Notes: generated by a model not told the origin, from the sequence alone. 20,955 nucleotides of DNA from Apostichopus californicus (GCA_020650975.1 JAIPMN010000076.1:1-20955), one strand, 5' to 3'; positions 9,545 through 19,500 are shown, counted from the stretch's first letter. Numbers and translations: made by a program.

Positions 9545-10401
9545 ATTTCATTATGAGGCAAGCTAGTCGTATTTTAGGGGATAATCAGCTTCTCTGGACT
9601 CATCATAGCAATATTATCTTGACTTCTTGAGGCTTAGAAACTAAACACCGTTCTTGAAGATAACAACCACCCCGCTATATGTAGATACTAATAGTGCACT
9701 AATTCCTCATAGTGGATGGTTGAGATTAACTATATGCCAATAGAGCTGATGTGTATCGTAATGCTTGTTAAGCTAGCCGTACAGGCCTATGAAAACCTGT
9801 ACAGGATATGTGTAGGCTAGCAGGGCATGTGCATCTCTCGATAGTGGTGAGATGACATCCCCTGAAGGAGAGGAAGAAATTTCCCACGAAACCCAAACTA
9901 CTGGACTGTGGACAAATCCTTTGGGATGTAAGGGGAAACCTATGAGGGATTCCACTGTGGAAAGGGGACACTCCTTAGTTGGAATGAGGAGGTTTCTTGA
10001 TGCTATTTTTGCAAAACTGGTACCCTCACAAAGACATAGGCGAACAGACAAGTGGCAAAACTAAGGATCCCAAAGGATACTGATCCAATCTTCGTGCTGA
10101 AAGATGCTTCCAGTACAATCCTTTGTTGATCCTTAAATGGGTTCAAAAGTGAAAAATTCCAAAAGGTAATCAAAGGTGGAAAAACTAAGCTAATTTTGTG
10201 TTTCTTAACAATTGAAGGGTAGAATGAGGAGGGGGGTAGACCGGAAAGGGTGGTCACCTGTCGAGGCCGTTACCAGTTGCAGTACATATCGTACAATAAG
10301 AGTGCAGTTGTTTTGAGGAGACAGGTAAGTGAGGAAGTGAAGTAAATCTAGTGCATTCCTACACTGATACCCACCCACATGATTGGTTTATCATGACTTA
10401 C
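9545..10401. other. Intron sequence with one nested inverted repeat
   Basis: The only structure seen is the inverted repeat at 9772-9821. The region 9850-10060 is unusually purine-rich and open in several frames on both strands, but none resembles a known protein. The PRCP splice donor ends the stretch. Confidence 0.4.
9772..9821. repeat. Nested inverted repeat
   Basis: GCTAGCC (9772-9778) and GTACAGG (9779-9785) lie next to each other. CCTGTAC (9796-9802) pairs with the second and GGCTAGC (9815-9821) with the first. This gives a 14-bp stem with a 10-base loop and a 12-base bulge on one side. Confidence 0.7.
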
Positions 10402-10580
10402 CCTGCTATGACATTTGGATACTTCATTCTCATCCATGCAGCTAGCATTCCTCCATAAGATCCTCCAAATGCTATCACAGGGCTGTGTGCCAGGCTAGGT
10501 TCTTCCTTGATAGCTCCAATCAGATATGCATAATCTGCTAATGCTTGTTCAGATGATAAGTATTTTAAATGCATCAGATC
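10402..10580 (-). CDS. PRCP: PRCP-like gene, internal exon with the catalytic serine (partial gene)
   Basis: This 179-bp exon encodes 59 whole codons plus two bases of a split glycine codon. It begins DLMHLKYLSSEQALADYAYL and runs to MRMKYPNVIA. The motif GGSYGGMLAAW at residues 39-49 of the exon contains the nucleophile serine of S28 serine carboxypeptidases. A pyrimidine-rich acceptor (CCCTTCTTAAAG) precedes the exon and a consensus GTAAGT donor follows it. The frame joins exactly to the exon at 16664-16765 (FK then DL) across a 6083-bp intron. MLAAWMRMKYP is closer to PRCP than to DPP7, which has MLSAYLRMKYP. The catalytic Asp and His lie further along the protein, in exons outside this window. 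Confidence 0.95.
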
Positions 10581-10792
10581 CTTTAAGAAGGGAACAAAAC
10601 ACATTAAAGTCAAATTCAAGTCAGTGAAATTCAAGCCTTACACATTTTATCCTATTAAAGTGTAGCTTCATGAAGAGATCAGCTACTGACTGAGACATCC
10701 AACACTTAGTAAATACTGAAAGATTTTTCTTAGAATTCCCAACAAACAACATACATTAATGCTTCACCCTCAAATCATTCAACCAAGACTAG

Positions 10793-10923
10793 AGGTGGAT
10801 CTCGGAGTATCAACTCAACCTTCCAAACAGACAGTTGTGAAAAATTAAATTCACTGCTTTGTTGAGAAGTGTGCCATGGCTTGCAGTGTTAATTAACGAC
10901 TGACCAACTAGCTAGATCCACCT
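10793..10923. repeat. Inverted repeat pair, possible decayed MITE
   Basis: AGGTGGATCT (10793-10802) and its exact complement AGATCCACCT (10914-10923) bound 111 bp. No clear target duplication flanks them, so this may be a relic or chance. Confidence 0.35.
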
Positions 10924-11389
10924 GCATGGAGGCTAGGCTTACATTTTATTAATATCTGTTTAGTAGATAATTTGCTCAATTCCACTTAACTATCTGACTA
11001 GTGTACAGCAAGTGAGTTATAATTAGTCCAAGAATTAAGTGAGAACCAGCAAAGATTGCAGATTTCCAACTCTTATTTGTAGCACTCACTGGTGGGCATC
11101 AACCAATTAATTCAGTGATAAGCATTTTTACAATGTAGACATTATATTTCAATTTGTTCACTTTACAATGAGAACAGTCTTCCTACTTATGTGGAATAAA
11201 GACACACAGATGTTCTATTTATGGGCACATGGACATTTTCTTGTACCAATTTTGAGCTGGCAAAGCAGTTCTACCACCAACCACCCCTTTAATAATTGTT
11301 ATTAATGCAAGAGAGTAACATGACATTGTTAACTTACTGTCAAAAGCCATATCACCTAGTTTAAAACACAGAGAATAAGGCCAATTTTG

Positions 11390-12030
11390 AGACCATTTGA
11401 GATATAAACCTGGAGGCCACTTGAAGTCGAGAGTGAGAAAACTGATAAGGGCCATTTGAGTGTGTATAAATTAAGCACTGAAACAAGAGTAACAACTTTT
11501 TGAAGCAGATTTGATGTCCTGTCCAGCTACATATTGTGGACAATTTGGCCCTTTCACAAAACTACACTGAACAGAAGTTGACCTCTACCAATTTCACTAG
11601 GGTTCTTGCACTCACCAAGCAGGAACTACATACAAAGTATGAACTTCAACAAAGATGTCCTTTTTGAGCTATCTATCACGTTAACAAGATTTTCAGTCTT
11701 TGACTTATGTTGATGGCAAATGACCTTTGACCACCATTTTCAATAAGGTTCTTGTACTCACGAAGCTGGATCTACATACGATATATGAAGTTCAACAAAG
11801 ATGTACTCTTTGAGTAATTATGTTTAAAGGATTTGACAATTTGACCTCTGTTGACCCTTGAACTTTACACGATGTTCTTGTATGCAGCAAGACAGATCCA
11901 CATACTGTACCAAGTATGACATTAATTTGCCATAAACTGTTTGAGTTACAATGTTTACAAGCAAGTGTCACATACACACAAACACACACACAAACCAACT
12001 TGACTGCATATGGCTAGTAACCAAAAACTG
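11390..12030 (+). repeat. Modular dispersed repeat, copy F
   Basis: The 5' block ATAAGGGCCATTTGAGTGTG (11443-11462) matches copy E. Modules follow at about 11577, 11720 (TGACCTTTGACCA, one base from DR1) and 11840. Then come GTTTACAAGC and a CA tract (about 11970-11993), then TTGACTGCATATGGCTAGTAA. The hairpin tail is degraded in this copy. Confidence 0.72.
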
Positions 12031-14886
12031 TACTACTTAGCTAGATTTAATTGTTTGTGAAGCTTTATCAGGAATGGGATAGGCATGACATTGGTTGTTG
12101 TAGGTTAAACATTAAAGGAGAACTGTAAGAGTTGAGTGCTACAAGATTGGTCTGTATTTTGATGTGTCTCCTAATTGCCATAGTCGGTGCAGATTTATAT
12201 ATACACCGATGATATCACACCACTAGCTGCCTTATCAGCAACCATACACTTCCCTATATTGCTCAAGCTAAGCTACACACCTCCATGCAGCATTTCACCT
12301 CCTTCCCAGGCAATTGCTAGTTATACCTGTCTTAACCTAACCCTGCATAGTAGATATCAGTTCTGCCAATGAAAGCATATTTCTTTCTCAATCTATAGTT
12401 ATCCCACCACAATTAGAGTAGTGCATGTCCGCCTGATAGGTTAACCGTGGGAAAATAGCCCTAAAGTGACCTATTGTAGTGATGTTTTGGCATTTCATGA
12501 GTCATTATCATTATATTTAATGCTTGGATGCTGAAGAAGATGAAATAAACTAAGTACTGGTGGTCTACAAATTTGGAGGACAGAAGGTGGTTTAATGTAT
12601 ATTAGAAAATTTTGGGTGCAACAAGAAGATTCCGCAGCGACAGCTGGCAGATGGCTTGTGAAGTGGGTTGGAAAGTGAAGAGTTTAGTGTGTAAGTAAAT
12701 GGGAGCAATTAAATGTGGTGCGACACCTTTTATCTAGGCCAAATTGTGTTTTCTCAATTTGGCTGGAAAACAGCATGTAAATGGCTTAAATGCATAGTAG
12801 GCCTATAGTGTAGTAATTGATATTTCAGGGGAGGGTTCCATGATTTCACACCACAGTAATTGCTGTGGTCAAAAATGAATATTTAGGGCAAAATTTTGAC
12901 TTTTAGGCCTGAAATTGCCAAGATGGACTCTGGTGGGGTCCTACTGTATTAGCACAAAGTGAGCTTTTTATTCATGCTTAAGTTATTTTGCATGTTGTTG
13001 AAGGTTCAGCCCCTACCAACAATTAGCATTTAGGGACTATAAGCTGGGCCCTATATGGATGTGTGCGGTTGACACTAGTTTCACAAAGCTTGCTAAGCAA
13101 GGTTAACCAATGTACATGACGTTTTGTTGTAAGGATAGCAACTAAATTTGGAATAAGTTCATTCAAAATACATGAAATGTGGTTGTCCCAGCCTGGAAAC
13201 TGTAATTAATTCCTGCCCTACCTAAATGGTAGCAATGAGAGGCACAGAAGCATCACTAATACTTATTGAATTTTGAAGACTCATGTAGGTGAATGGCTTA
13301 ATATAGTTGCCTATTAGCTGATGTCATAAGCAGATGCCTTGATAGTGTTGTCTAGGCCTAGCATTTTGTCCACTAATTGTGTTACAGTAGGTACATTATA
13401 ATAGAGTGCCTGTATTTTTGGACCTGTAACCAATTTAACTACCTTTATTCTGCTGATGTCAAACTACATGTGGAAGGCTAATATGTATTTCTTCTTCTCT
13501 TAAACACTTAGTGTGCAGAATTTTACAGTATATTGACTGACAAATTGCAAAGTGATAGATAACTACTAGGCAGTACTAGGGTGGCAAAGCAAATTAATGG
13601 ATTATGACCCCTCAATTATACAGCATAATCCTCACTCACCTTGGTTCCTTCCACCACCCTACTCCCTTTAAGGTAGGAATGTTAGTCTTTATTTAACTGA
13701 GATTTAAAATTACATAAATGTATAAGTAGCCTCCTCCCATGGCTGGATGTTTGTTTAACTGTACAATATTCTCACACAGCAGCTTCTAGGTAGCTCAGCT
13801 AGTCTGATGACTGCTATAATAAACAAAACAGCAAAGTGACAAGTTTTGACCAAGGAATGCTCCTGAAATATTCTTTTGGGACTATAAATCAGGATCTTCA
13901 GAGATGTCTGAGATGGATGTCTCTATGTCTGCAGTGTTTCCAATTGGTATGCTCAAGCTTTTATAAACTCTTCATTGTGGTATCGACAGGTGGCATGCCA
14001 TTGTTTATTACCCTGATCCGCTAATCCTTTCATGCATGCACTCTCTCTTACTTTCCTAGAAGGTTGGCAGTCTTATTAATTAATATGGCCTGTTTCTTCA
14101 GTGAATTTTGCTTGCATTCAACTCAGTCAGATATTTGAAGTGCATGAACATGTTACCCTGTCAAGTGCGATATTTCCTGCAAGAAAACTTTAATCCTATA
14201 TTTAGAAATGGTACACGGTGTCCAAATTTGATCCGGATGAGGGTATTTAGCATACATGTTCAACACTTCATAACAAACATCAGGTTTTTAAACTCTGCTG
14301 TTTTGGTCAATTGTGAAGGCTTTAATAATCTTTTTCAAAAGACATGAATAGAGGGGTGCCCTCTATTTTGATATCAGCAGCAAAACAACTGCTTTAATGC
14401 TTTTTATGCACCAATAGGGTGGGGAGATGGAAAGGCAGGGTAAACCCCCTTCTGCTCGGGCCTGCGTGGTGGGCAAGCAACGACTGAGTGTTATGTCTGA
14501 CCACCAATTGACAGAGAGTCATGAAAAATTGAAGGAAGTCACTTATACATTCAAAGTGAGAAGCAACTTCAGTGAAATATCTCCCTAGTGACTCTTCGAG
14601 AGACATTCATTATTCCACACATATACGGCATACTCTGCTCACAATTGAGTCCTGAGAGCCTGGAATGAGCTCATGCCAGTTCTTAGAGGAAACCAAAATG
14701 CAAAAATAAATTATGTTTGTTTAATGTGGGGTAGTACAGGGATTCCTAGACAGCGATTGGGGCAAATCCGACACAGTCACCAACAATATATTGTTAGTCA
14801 GGGGAAAAACATACTGTCGGGAACATTTTTCAAATTTCAAATGTATTTTAACAACCATAAGACAATCTTGCATTTAGACATAATTA
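12031..14886. other. Intron sequence with no recognised gene
   Basis: Largely unique AT-rich sequence. The one small structure noted is ACCACAG-TAATTG-CTGTGGT (12850-12869), a short perfect hairpin holding two RUNX-like TGTGGT cores. Open frames are short and unrecognised. Confidence 0.4.
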
Positions 14887-14894
14887 TATTACAT

Positions 14895-15263
14895 CAGGCC
14901 TCGAGAATTATCAATTTTTTGGACTAAAAATGAATCCAAGAAACTTCCTGTTGTTCATTTCGAGATATGTAATGTTATTTCGGCAAAATTATTAGTTAAC
15001 GTTTGTTCCCTTGAAAGTTCAGTTCGTATTACTACAGTTCGTAAAAAGTCACCGCACCTGGAAAATCTCTGTACATAATGCACGTAAAAATAGCTTTTAC
15101 ACAGTTATCTCCCATTAACATTGGTCGTAAGCCTATTTATCGTATAAAGGCAGTAAGCGAATGAGCCACTCGCCAAAATGTCGAGCGTAATGCATTTTTT
15201 GCTCGGCAGTCGCAAAATTCTAGTCGCCATTGGCGAGTTGGCGACCGTATTTGTCGAGGCCTG
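14895..15263. mobile_element. hAT-like MITE (369 bp)
   Basis: The perfect 8-bp duplication TATTACAT flanks it (14887-14894 and 15264-15271). The ends are perfect 10-bp inverted repeats: CAGGCCTCGA at 14895-14904 and TCGAGGCCTG at 15254-15263. Pairing continues imperfectly to about 16 bp. A CAGG start and 8-bp duplication point to the hAT superfamily. The right subterminal part is GC-rich with self-complementary blocks (GTCGCC, GGCGA, GGCGAC). It has no coding capacity. It is unrelated by its ends to the element at 7032-7850. Confidence 0.88.
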
Positions 15264-15271
15264 TATTACAT

Positions 15272-16380
15272 ATATGATTTTGTCTTAAAATGCCTTGAAT
15301 GCAACATTCAACATTGGATTTGACTTTTTTGGGGGAGGTCCACCATATCCCCTCCCCACTACATGGGAGTCACATTTGGCAACTCCACAGTCACACCACC
15401 CTTTCTTAAAAACATTTATCTGCCTACAGACATCCACAAAAGCTCAACAGCTCAGTATGAGATAACTGGAATTGCCCCTCCCCCACACTTTTGAAATTTG
15501 TGCAACTACTATTAACACTTTTATATCATAATCAAATCCAAAAACTATGGCCTTTGATTTCTTAATGTTAATGTGTACCATATGTGATAGTGAACAAAAA
15601 TATTGTATTCCAGAACAGTTAATATCCTATCACCAAATTTTCTTTCCCTCCCTTGATGGTTGTCACAAAACGAAACTATGCACATTTTTACAGTTCAGCC
15701 ACCTGCCTACTTGTGTTCACCTCTTAGTACATGAGCTCATTGTAGTTTTGATATTCCAACTATGCGCCATATTGGCAAGCCAAGTTTAATTTTGTATTTT
15801 AGTGAATGTCATTATTCAGCTTCTTCACCAGTTTTGCTTTTGCTGGATTCTAATCGTAACTACATTAATTGCCAGGACATATACAAAATACTTGTGTACT
15901 TTAATTCTGTTTGCTCATTTGACATGAGTCATTTATGTCATGAGGTGCATTATTATGTGCCTGATACAGTGTCTTGGTGCAGGTAAGTTGCCCTACTTAC
16001 ATTGATCAACCTGCTCCCTCCTCCTCCAGAAAGACAACTGTCCCCTGGGTGTCAGCATCAAACCTGGGGTTACATTACTTATTTGAAATATTCTTTGATG
16101 GGATACTGTTTTCATTTTTCAATCCCTTTAGTCCACCAAGTTGCATCAGATCACTTTCACTAGACATACACTCAGTTTGAAAGGATGAAGTACAGTAGTG
16201 CAACACAGCAAGTAATGCTGCAATCTATTACTCTACTACATATGTGAGCAAGCACAAGACCACAAGCTACAGATGATGTAACATTCACTAACAAGGATCT
16301 CTATGGAAATTTGGTTAGTGTTCAAATGGATTAACTGCCAACACTTTAACCTAACAAACAGGTTTTACTGTGAAGTTTGT
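15272..16380. other. Intron sequence with no recognised gene
   Basis: It contains a G-run/C-run inverted pair, GGGGAGG (15332-15338) with CCTCCCC (15351-15357). Several short open frames are present, none recognisable. Confidence 0.4.
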
Positions 16381-16650
16381 GTACTCATGGAGGTAAAACT
16401 CTGACTAAATGTAAGAGGTGTTACTGTGAAGTTCTTGTATTCCTTATGACAATACCCTACCCTAATAACTTTTGAACTTCACCAATAATGAAAACAGCAG
16501 TGCACTTACTACAGGTATCTGCTACATACAGTACCATGTATATAAAGTGCATGCAAGCTTTGCAAGATGTTTCTGTGCATCACATACTACTACATGCAGT
16601 TAATATCACCATCACATTGATTCCTGATTCCTTTAGCCTTTGGCAAAGAA
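16380..16650 (+). repeat. Degenerate dispersed repeat, copy G, ending near the splice donor
   Basis: Weak module remains (GAAGTTCTTGTATTCCTTAT, TTTTGAACTTCACCAATAAT) are followed by ATCACCATCACATTGATTCC and a tail GATTCCTTTAGCCTTTGGCA ending AAGAA (16626-16650). The tail matches those of copies C and H. It stops 13 bp from the GTGAG donor at 16663. Confidence 0.6.
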
Positions 16651-16663
16651 CCAGTGATCTCAC

Positions 16664-16765
16664 CTTGAAAGAGTCATTGCCAAATGGTAGTGATTTCCCA
16701 TAATACCGATGCTCTGCAAAAACAACGACGGCCTCAAATTCTGGAGCCATATCCCACAGCAGACC
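16664..16765 (-). CDS. PRCP: PRCP-like gene, internal exon with the FAEHRYYG block (partial gene)
   Basis: This internal exon encodes 34 residues in phase 0, starting GLLWDMAPEF and ending NDSFK. It holds the block FAEHRYYGKSLPFG, a hallmark of peptidase family S28 (lysosomal Pro-X carboxypeptidase and dipeptidyl peptidase 2). On the minus strand the exon follows a CATAG acceptor and ends TTC AAG before a GTGAGA donor. The residues FGNDSFK, followed in the next exon by DLMHL and SSEQALAD, resemble PRCP more than DPP7. PRCP removes a C-terminal residue that follows proline and acts in lysosomes or after secretion. NDS is a possible N-glycosylation sequon. Upstream exons for the signal peptide and the TGNEG block were not found between here and the window end, so they should lie beyond it. 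Family assignment is secure; orthology to PRCP rather than a paralogue is likely but untested. Confidence 0.92.
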
Positions 16766-17500
16766 CTATGGCAAAACATTTTAAAATCAATTAGGAACTT
16801 TAATATTCTGAGATGGAGACTTTCAACCAGACAGCAAAACTGCAGTGTGGTTTCCATGATGCTACACATGGATAATCTTATATGAATGTGACACACTAGG
16901 CTGTAGGGTATAGCCAGGTTGAAATACAAACTTCAATCTAAGTAGTACAGCAAATTAAATTGGTATTACATATTTAATATTTATGTAAATGCCCAACATT
17001 ATAGTCTCCATATTGAACTAATTTAAAGAAAGAAAAGAAAATTGAAAAAGCATATTACAAGCTTGAATTCAGATTGATAGGATCTAAGCATGAGGAACTG
17101 ACACTGGTTGTCCTTAAATATAAACTGAACTGTAAAGTTTTGAGAATAAGGTGGGATTCTTCTTATAACATGGGAACATACCAATTAATGTTTAAACCTA
17201 AATAGAAAGTGCCAGCACATGGAACAGGGACATAACAAAAGTGGCACACCAGAAATCTGTCTGTCCCTCACAGGAACAAAATGGATTTAGTTTTCCTTTC
17301 ATTTCTATCAATTTAATAGCTTAAAACTATACCCTAACAATTGACACTTATAATCACACATTCAATAATGAAATACAATAAATTTGTTAAATAAATTAGA
17401 CTGTCCATCCCTCATGCTTTTTTCTACCATTTGCAATATAACCAGAAAGCCAGTGGGCTTATTGTGATTCCTTGCCAATTGAGATTATAATCCCAAGCTT
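16766..17500. other. Intron sequence upstream of the FAEHRYYG exon, no recognised exon
   Basis: I searched the minus strand for the upstream PRCP block TGNEG and did not find it. AT-rich; GTCCCTCAC at 17263-17271 and CATCCCTCA near 17405 recur further right. Confidence 0.4.
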
Positions 17501-18615
17501 TTGTCATTGTTGATTAAATTGATCAGCAAGGTTCTTTCAATGATTGTGGACCTACCTACTAAATATGTTGACCATGTTTTCAAGCCATTTTTAGCTAAAA
17601 TCAACTCAAGCCCTGCCCCCTCATAAATGTGCATAATATCACATTGCACATACATTATCTTGTACCAGCTATCTACCAACATTTTCACACAAAGTACATG
17701 ATTCAATTCTGAAAATGTGTACATTTGACCCTGTGACCTCATTAATATTCTTGAGATGAGCACCACAATCAATAGGGCTCTGCTACTCAATATGGCGCAT
17801 ATGTACCAAGTATGACTTCAATCCAACTTGTCGTTGGTACAGTATGAATAAATTCTGACTGTCAGTGCGGAGTTATAAGCATTTGGAGATTTTCACATTT
17901 GACACCGTGACCTCATAATTATTCATGAGATGAGCACCAAAATCAATAGGGTACATCTACTCACTATGGCGCATCTATGTACCAAGTATGATTTCAATCC
18001 AACTTCTCGTTGTTCAGTTACCATGTTTACAAGCTATTTTTGTGAAAATAAACTTAAGCCCCGCCCCCTACTAAATATGCATAATATCAACTTGAACATA
18101 TATTACCATGAACCCACTATCTACCAACACATTAATACCAAGTATGAATAAATTCTGATGTTTGGTTGCAGAGTTGTTAGCATTTGGAGATTTTCACGTT
18201 TGACCCCGTGACCTCATTTATTCATGAGATGAGCACCAAAATCAATAGGGTTCATCTACTCAGTGTGACGCATCTAGTGTATGTACCAAATATGACTTCA
18301 AACCAGCTTGCCATTGTTGAGTTATCGTGTTGTCACACACACAAACACACACACACACATGTTTGTATTACATTCAGACCGAGGACCCCATTGTATTTTC
18401 CATTGTTCAAATCCACGTACCCTAACCTTAACAATACCCCATACAATAGAATTCTTCCGAGGACATGGTGATTCTTTAGAAATCACAATCGAGGACCTGA
18501 AATTCTTTTGTTCAAGTCCTCGGTCAGAATACAAAACACATGCACACGCACGCACACACACATACACACACAATCACCATCGCATAGATTCCCTGAGCCT
18601 TCGGGCAAGGAATCA
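17500..18615 (+). repeat. Modular dispersed repeat, copy H (subtype with CCCCGCCCCCT block), interrupted
   Basis: Three modules carry GTGACCTCATNNATTC, ATGAGATGAGCACCAAAATC, AATAGGGTNCATCTACTCA and TATGTACCAAGTATGACTTC, with cores near 17731, 17909 and 18208. The last two are about 299 bp apart. Between them lies AAGCCCCGCCCCCTACTAAA TATGCATAATATC, also present near 17609 in a diverged form. The CA tract (18335-18360 and 18536-18572) is split by an inserted 174-bp element. The tail is a hairpin: GATTCC (18587-18592) pairs with GGAATC (18609-18614). Confidence 0.75.
18362..18535. mobile_element. Short inverted-repeat element inserted in a CA tract (174 bp)
   Basis: The ends are TTTGTATT (18362-18369) and AATACAAA (18528-18535), an exact inverted match. 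Just inside, CAGACCGAGGAC on the left pairs with GTCCTCGGTCAG on the right at 11 of 12 bases; the left copy has five extra bases before it. ACACATG flanks both sides (18355-18361 and 18536-18542), a possible 7-bp duplication, though the CA-rich setting makes this weaker evidence. CGAGGAC occurs four times (three forward, one reverse). No coding capacity. The superfamily is not clear. Confidence 0.65.
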
Positions 18616-19200
18616 AGAAGCCTATTTCTTGTCCAAACTAAACATGTTAGCTTCATCCCATTCATCAAACAGAATATTTAGGTAGATATTCTTAATACTC
18701 TTACTATAACTGTGACTAATAACTTAGGTGCGGTTCAGTTCTTGGTTGAGCTTGCATGTAACATTGCACAGTACATTTGTAGGTACTGTGCGTTCGACCC
18801 TCACACAGCAATTGTCCGTCCCTCACGCAACACTTGTGCATATCCCTCACAATTCTAACTTTGTGGTTACAAATGAAGTTAAGACATATTATTCCTGTGA
18901 CATAATTGCTCAAATATATTAGGAATATATTCAAGTTTCAATAAACTATTACATATTGTGAAACATTTGCAATGTTGTCAACTTGTCATTTGTATTGATG
19001 TCTGTCCCTCACACAAAAAAAGTTACTTCAAACACATTGCTGAAACACTTTAAATACTTTAAATTTAAGTAAATTTTCCACTGTATCCAGTGCTAACTAA
19101 AAATAGTTATTTCAAGAAGATATCATACATATTTTGGTGAAGAAATATCTGCATTGATGTCCATCAGTCACATGAGGGAAGGAATTGCAATGTTTTCAAA
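18616..19200. other. AT-rich sequence with a recurring TCCCTCAC motif
   Basis: TCCCTCAC-type motifs lie at 18797-18804 (variant), 18818-18826, 18842-18850 and 19004-19012. No exon of the PRCP-like gene and no other gene is visible. Confidence 0.4.
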
Positions 19201-19500
19201 CTTTGACCTTTATTTGATGAGATTTTAATGTTACTGTACTTTACATCATGCAGTCATTGTACTGGCTAAGGTGAATCAAAAGGGTGAAGTTCATTCAAGG
19301 TTTAATCTTGGAGTCATTGTGTTCATACGGTGACCTCAAATGACTTTCTCAAAAGAAAAAAATTGACATCTAGGAATAACAGTAGAGTTTGAGCCCAGAC
19401 AATTTATGAAGTTAGTCCATCTTTTAATTTATGAGTGATTATGTTTATAAGCCAATGGCATCATATACGTACTAAGCAAACACACCAAAACTATTGCATT
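19195..19500 (+). repeat. Degenerate dispersed repeat, copy I
   Basis: It holds AAACTTTGACCTTTATTTGA, GGTGACCTCAAATGACTTTC, ATTATGTTTATAAGCC and a worn CA segment AAGCAAACACACCAAAAC, in the same order as in the other copies. No tail hairpin was recognised. Confidence 0.55.

Larger units (their letters stand above)
2927..10401 (-). other. Intron of the PRCP-like gene (7475 bp, phase 2)
   Basis: GTAAGT donor at 10401 and AAACAG acceptor ending at 2927. It holds two minisatellite arrays, two dispersed-repeat copies and a hAT-like insertion. About 40% of the intron is tandem array. The stretches 6410-6820, 8465-8790 and 9545-10401 hold no gene I can recognise. Confidence 0.88.
10581..16663 (-). 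other. Intron of the PRCP-like gene (6083 bp, phase 0)
   Basis: GTGAGA donor at 16663 and AG acceptor ending at 10581, defined by the two flanking exons. It contains one clear dispersed-repeat copy (about 11390-12030), a hAT-like MITE (14895-15263) and a degenerate repeat copy next to the donor. The stretches 10581-11390, 12030-14886 and 15272-16380 show short open frames only, with no recognisable protein, RNA gene or tandem repeat. Confidence 0.88.

Noticed and set aside
9768..10257. Cluster of open frames on both strands around 9770-10257
   Set aside because: I considered a retroelement fragment or an exon, but none of the frames resembles a known protein and no paired splice signals support one. 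Possibly an old repeat.
10793..10923. A MITE bounded by AGGTGGATCT inverted repeats
   Set aside because: There is no target duplication and no inner pairing beyond 10 bp, so it is kept only as a low-confidence inverted repeat.
17485..17790. Minus-strand open frame of 101 codons as a possible upstream PRCP exon
   Set aside because: It lacks the TGNEG block or any PRCP pattern and lies within dispersed-repeat copy H.
18308..18685. Plus-strand open frame of 125 codons with His/Thr runs
   Set aside because: The His/Thr runs come from the CA microsatellite, and the frame crosses the inserted 174-bp element and the hairpin tail.
18725..18805. tRNA-like B box (GTTCGACCC) as a possible tRNA or SINE
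   Set aside because: No convincing A box, acceptor stem or cloverleaf could be drawn around it.
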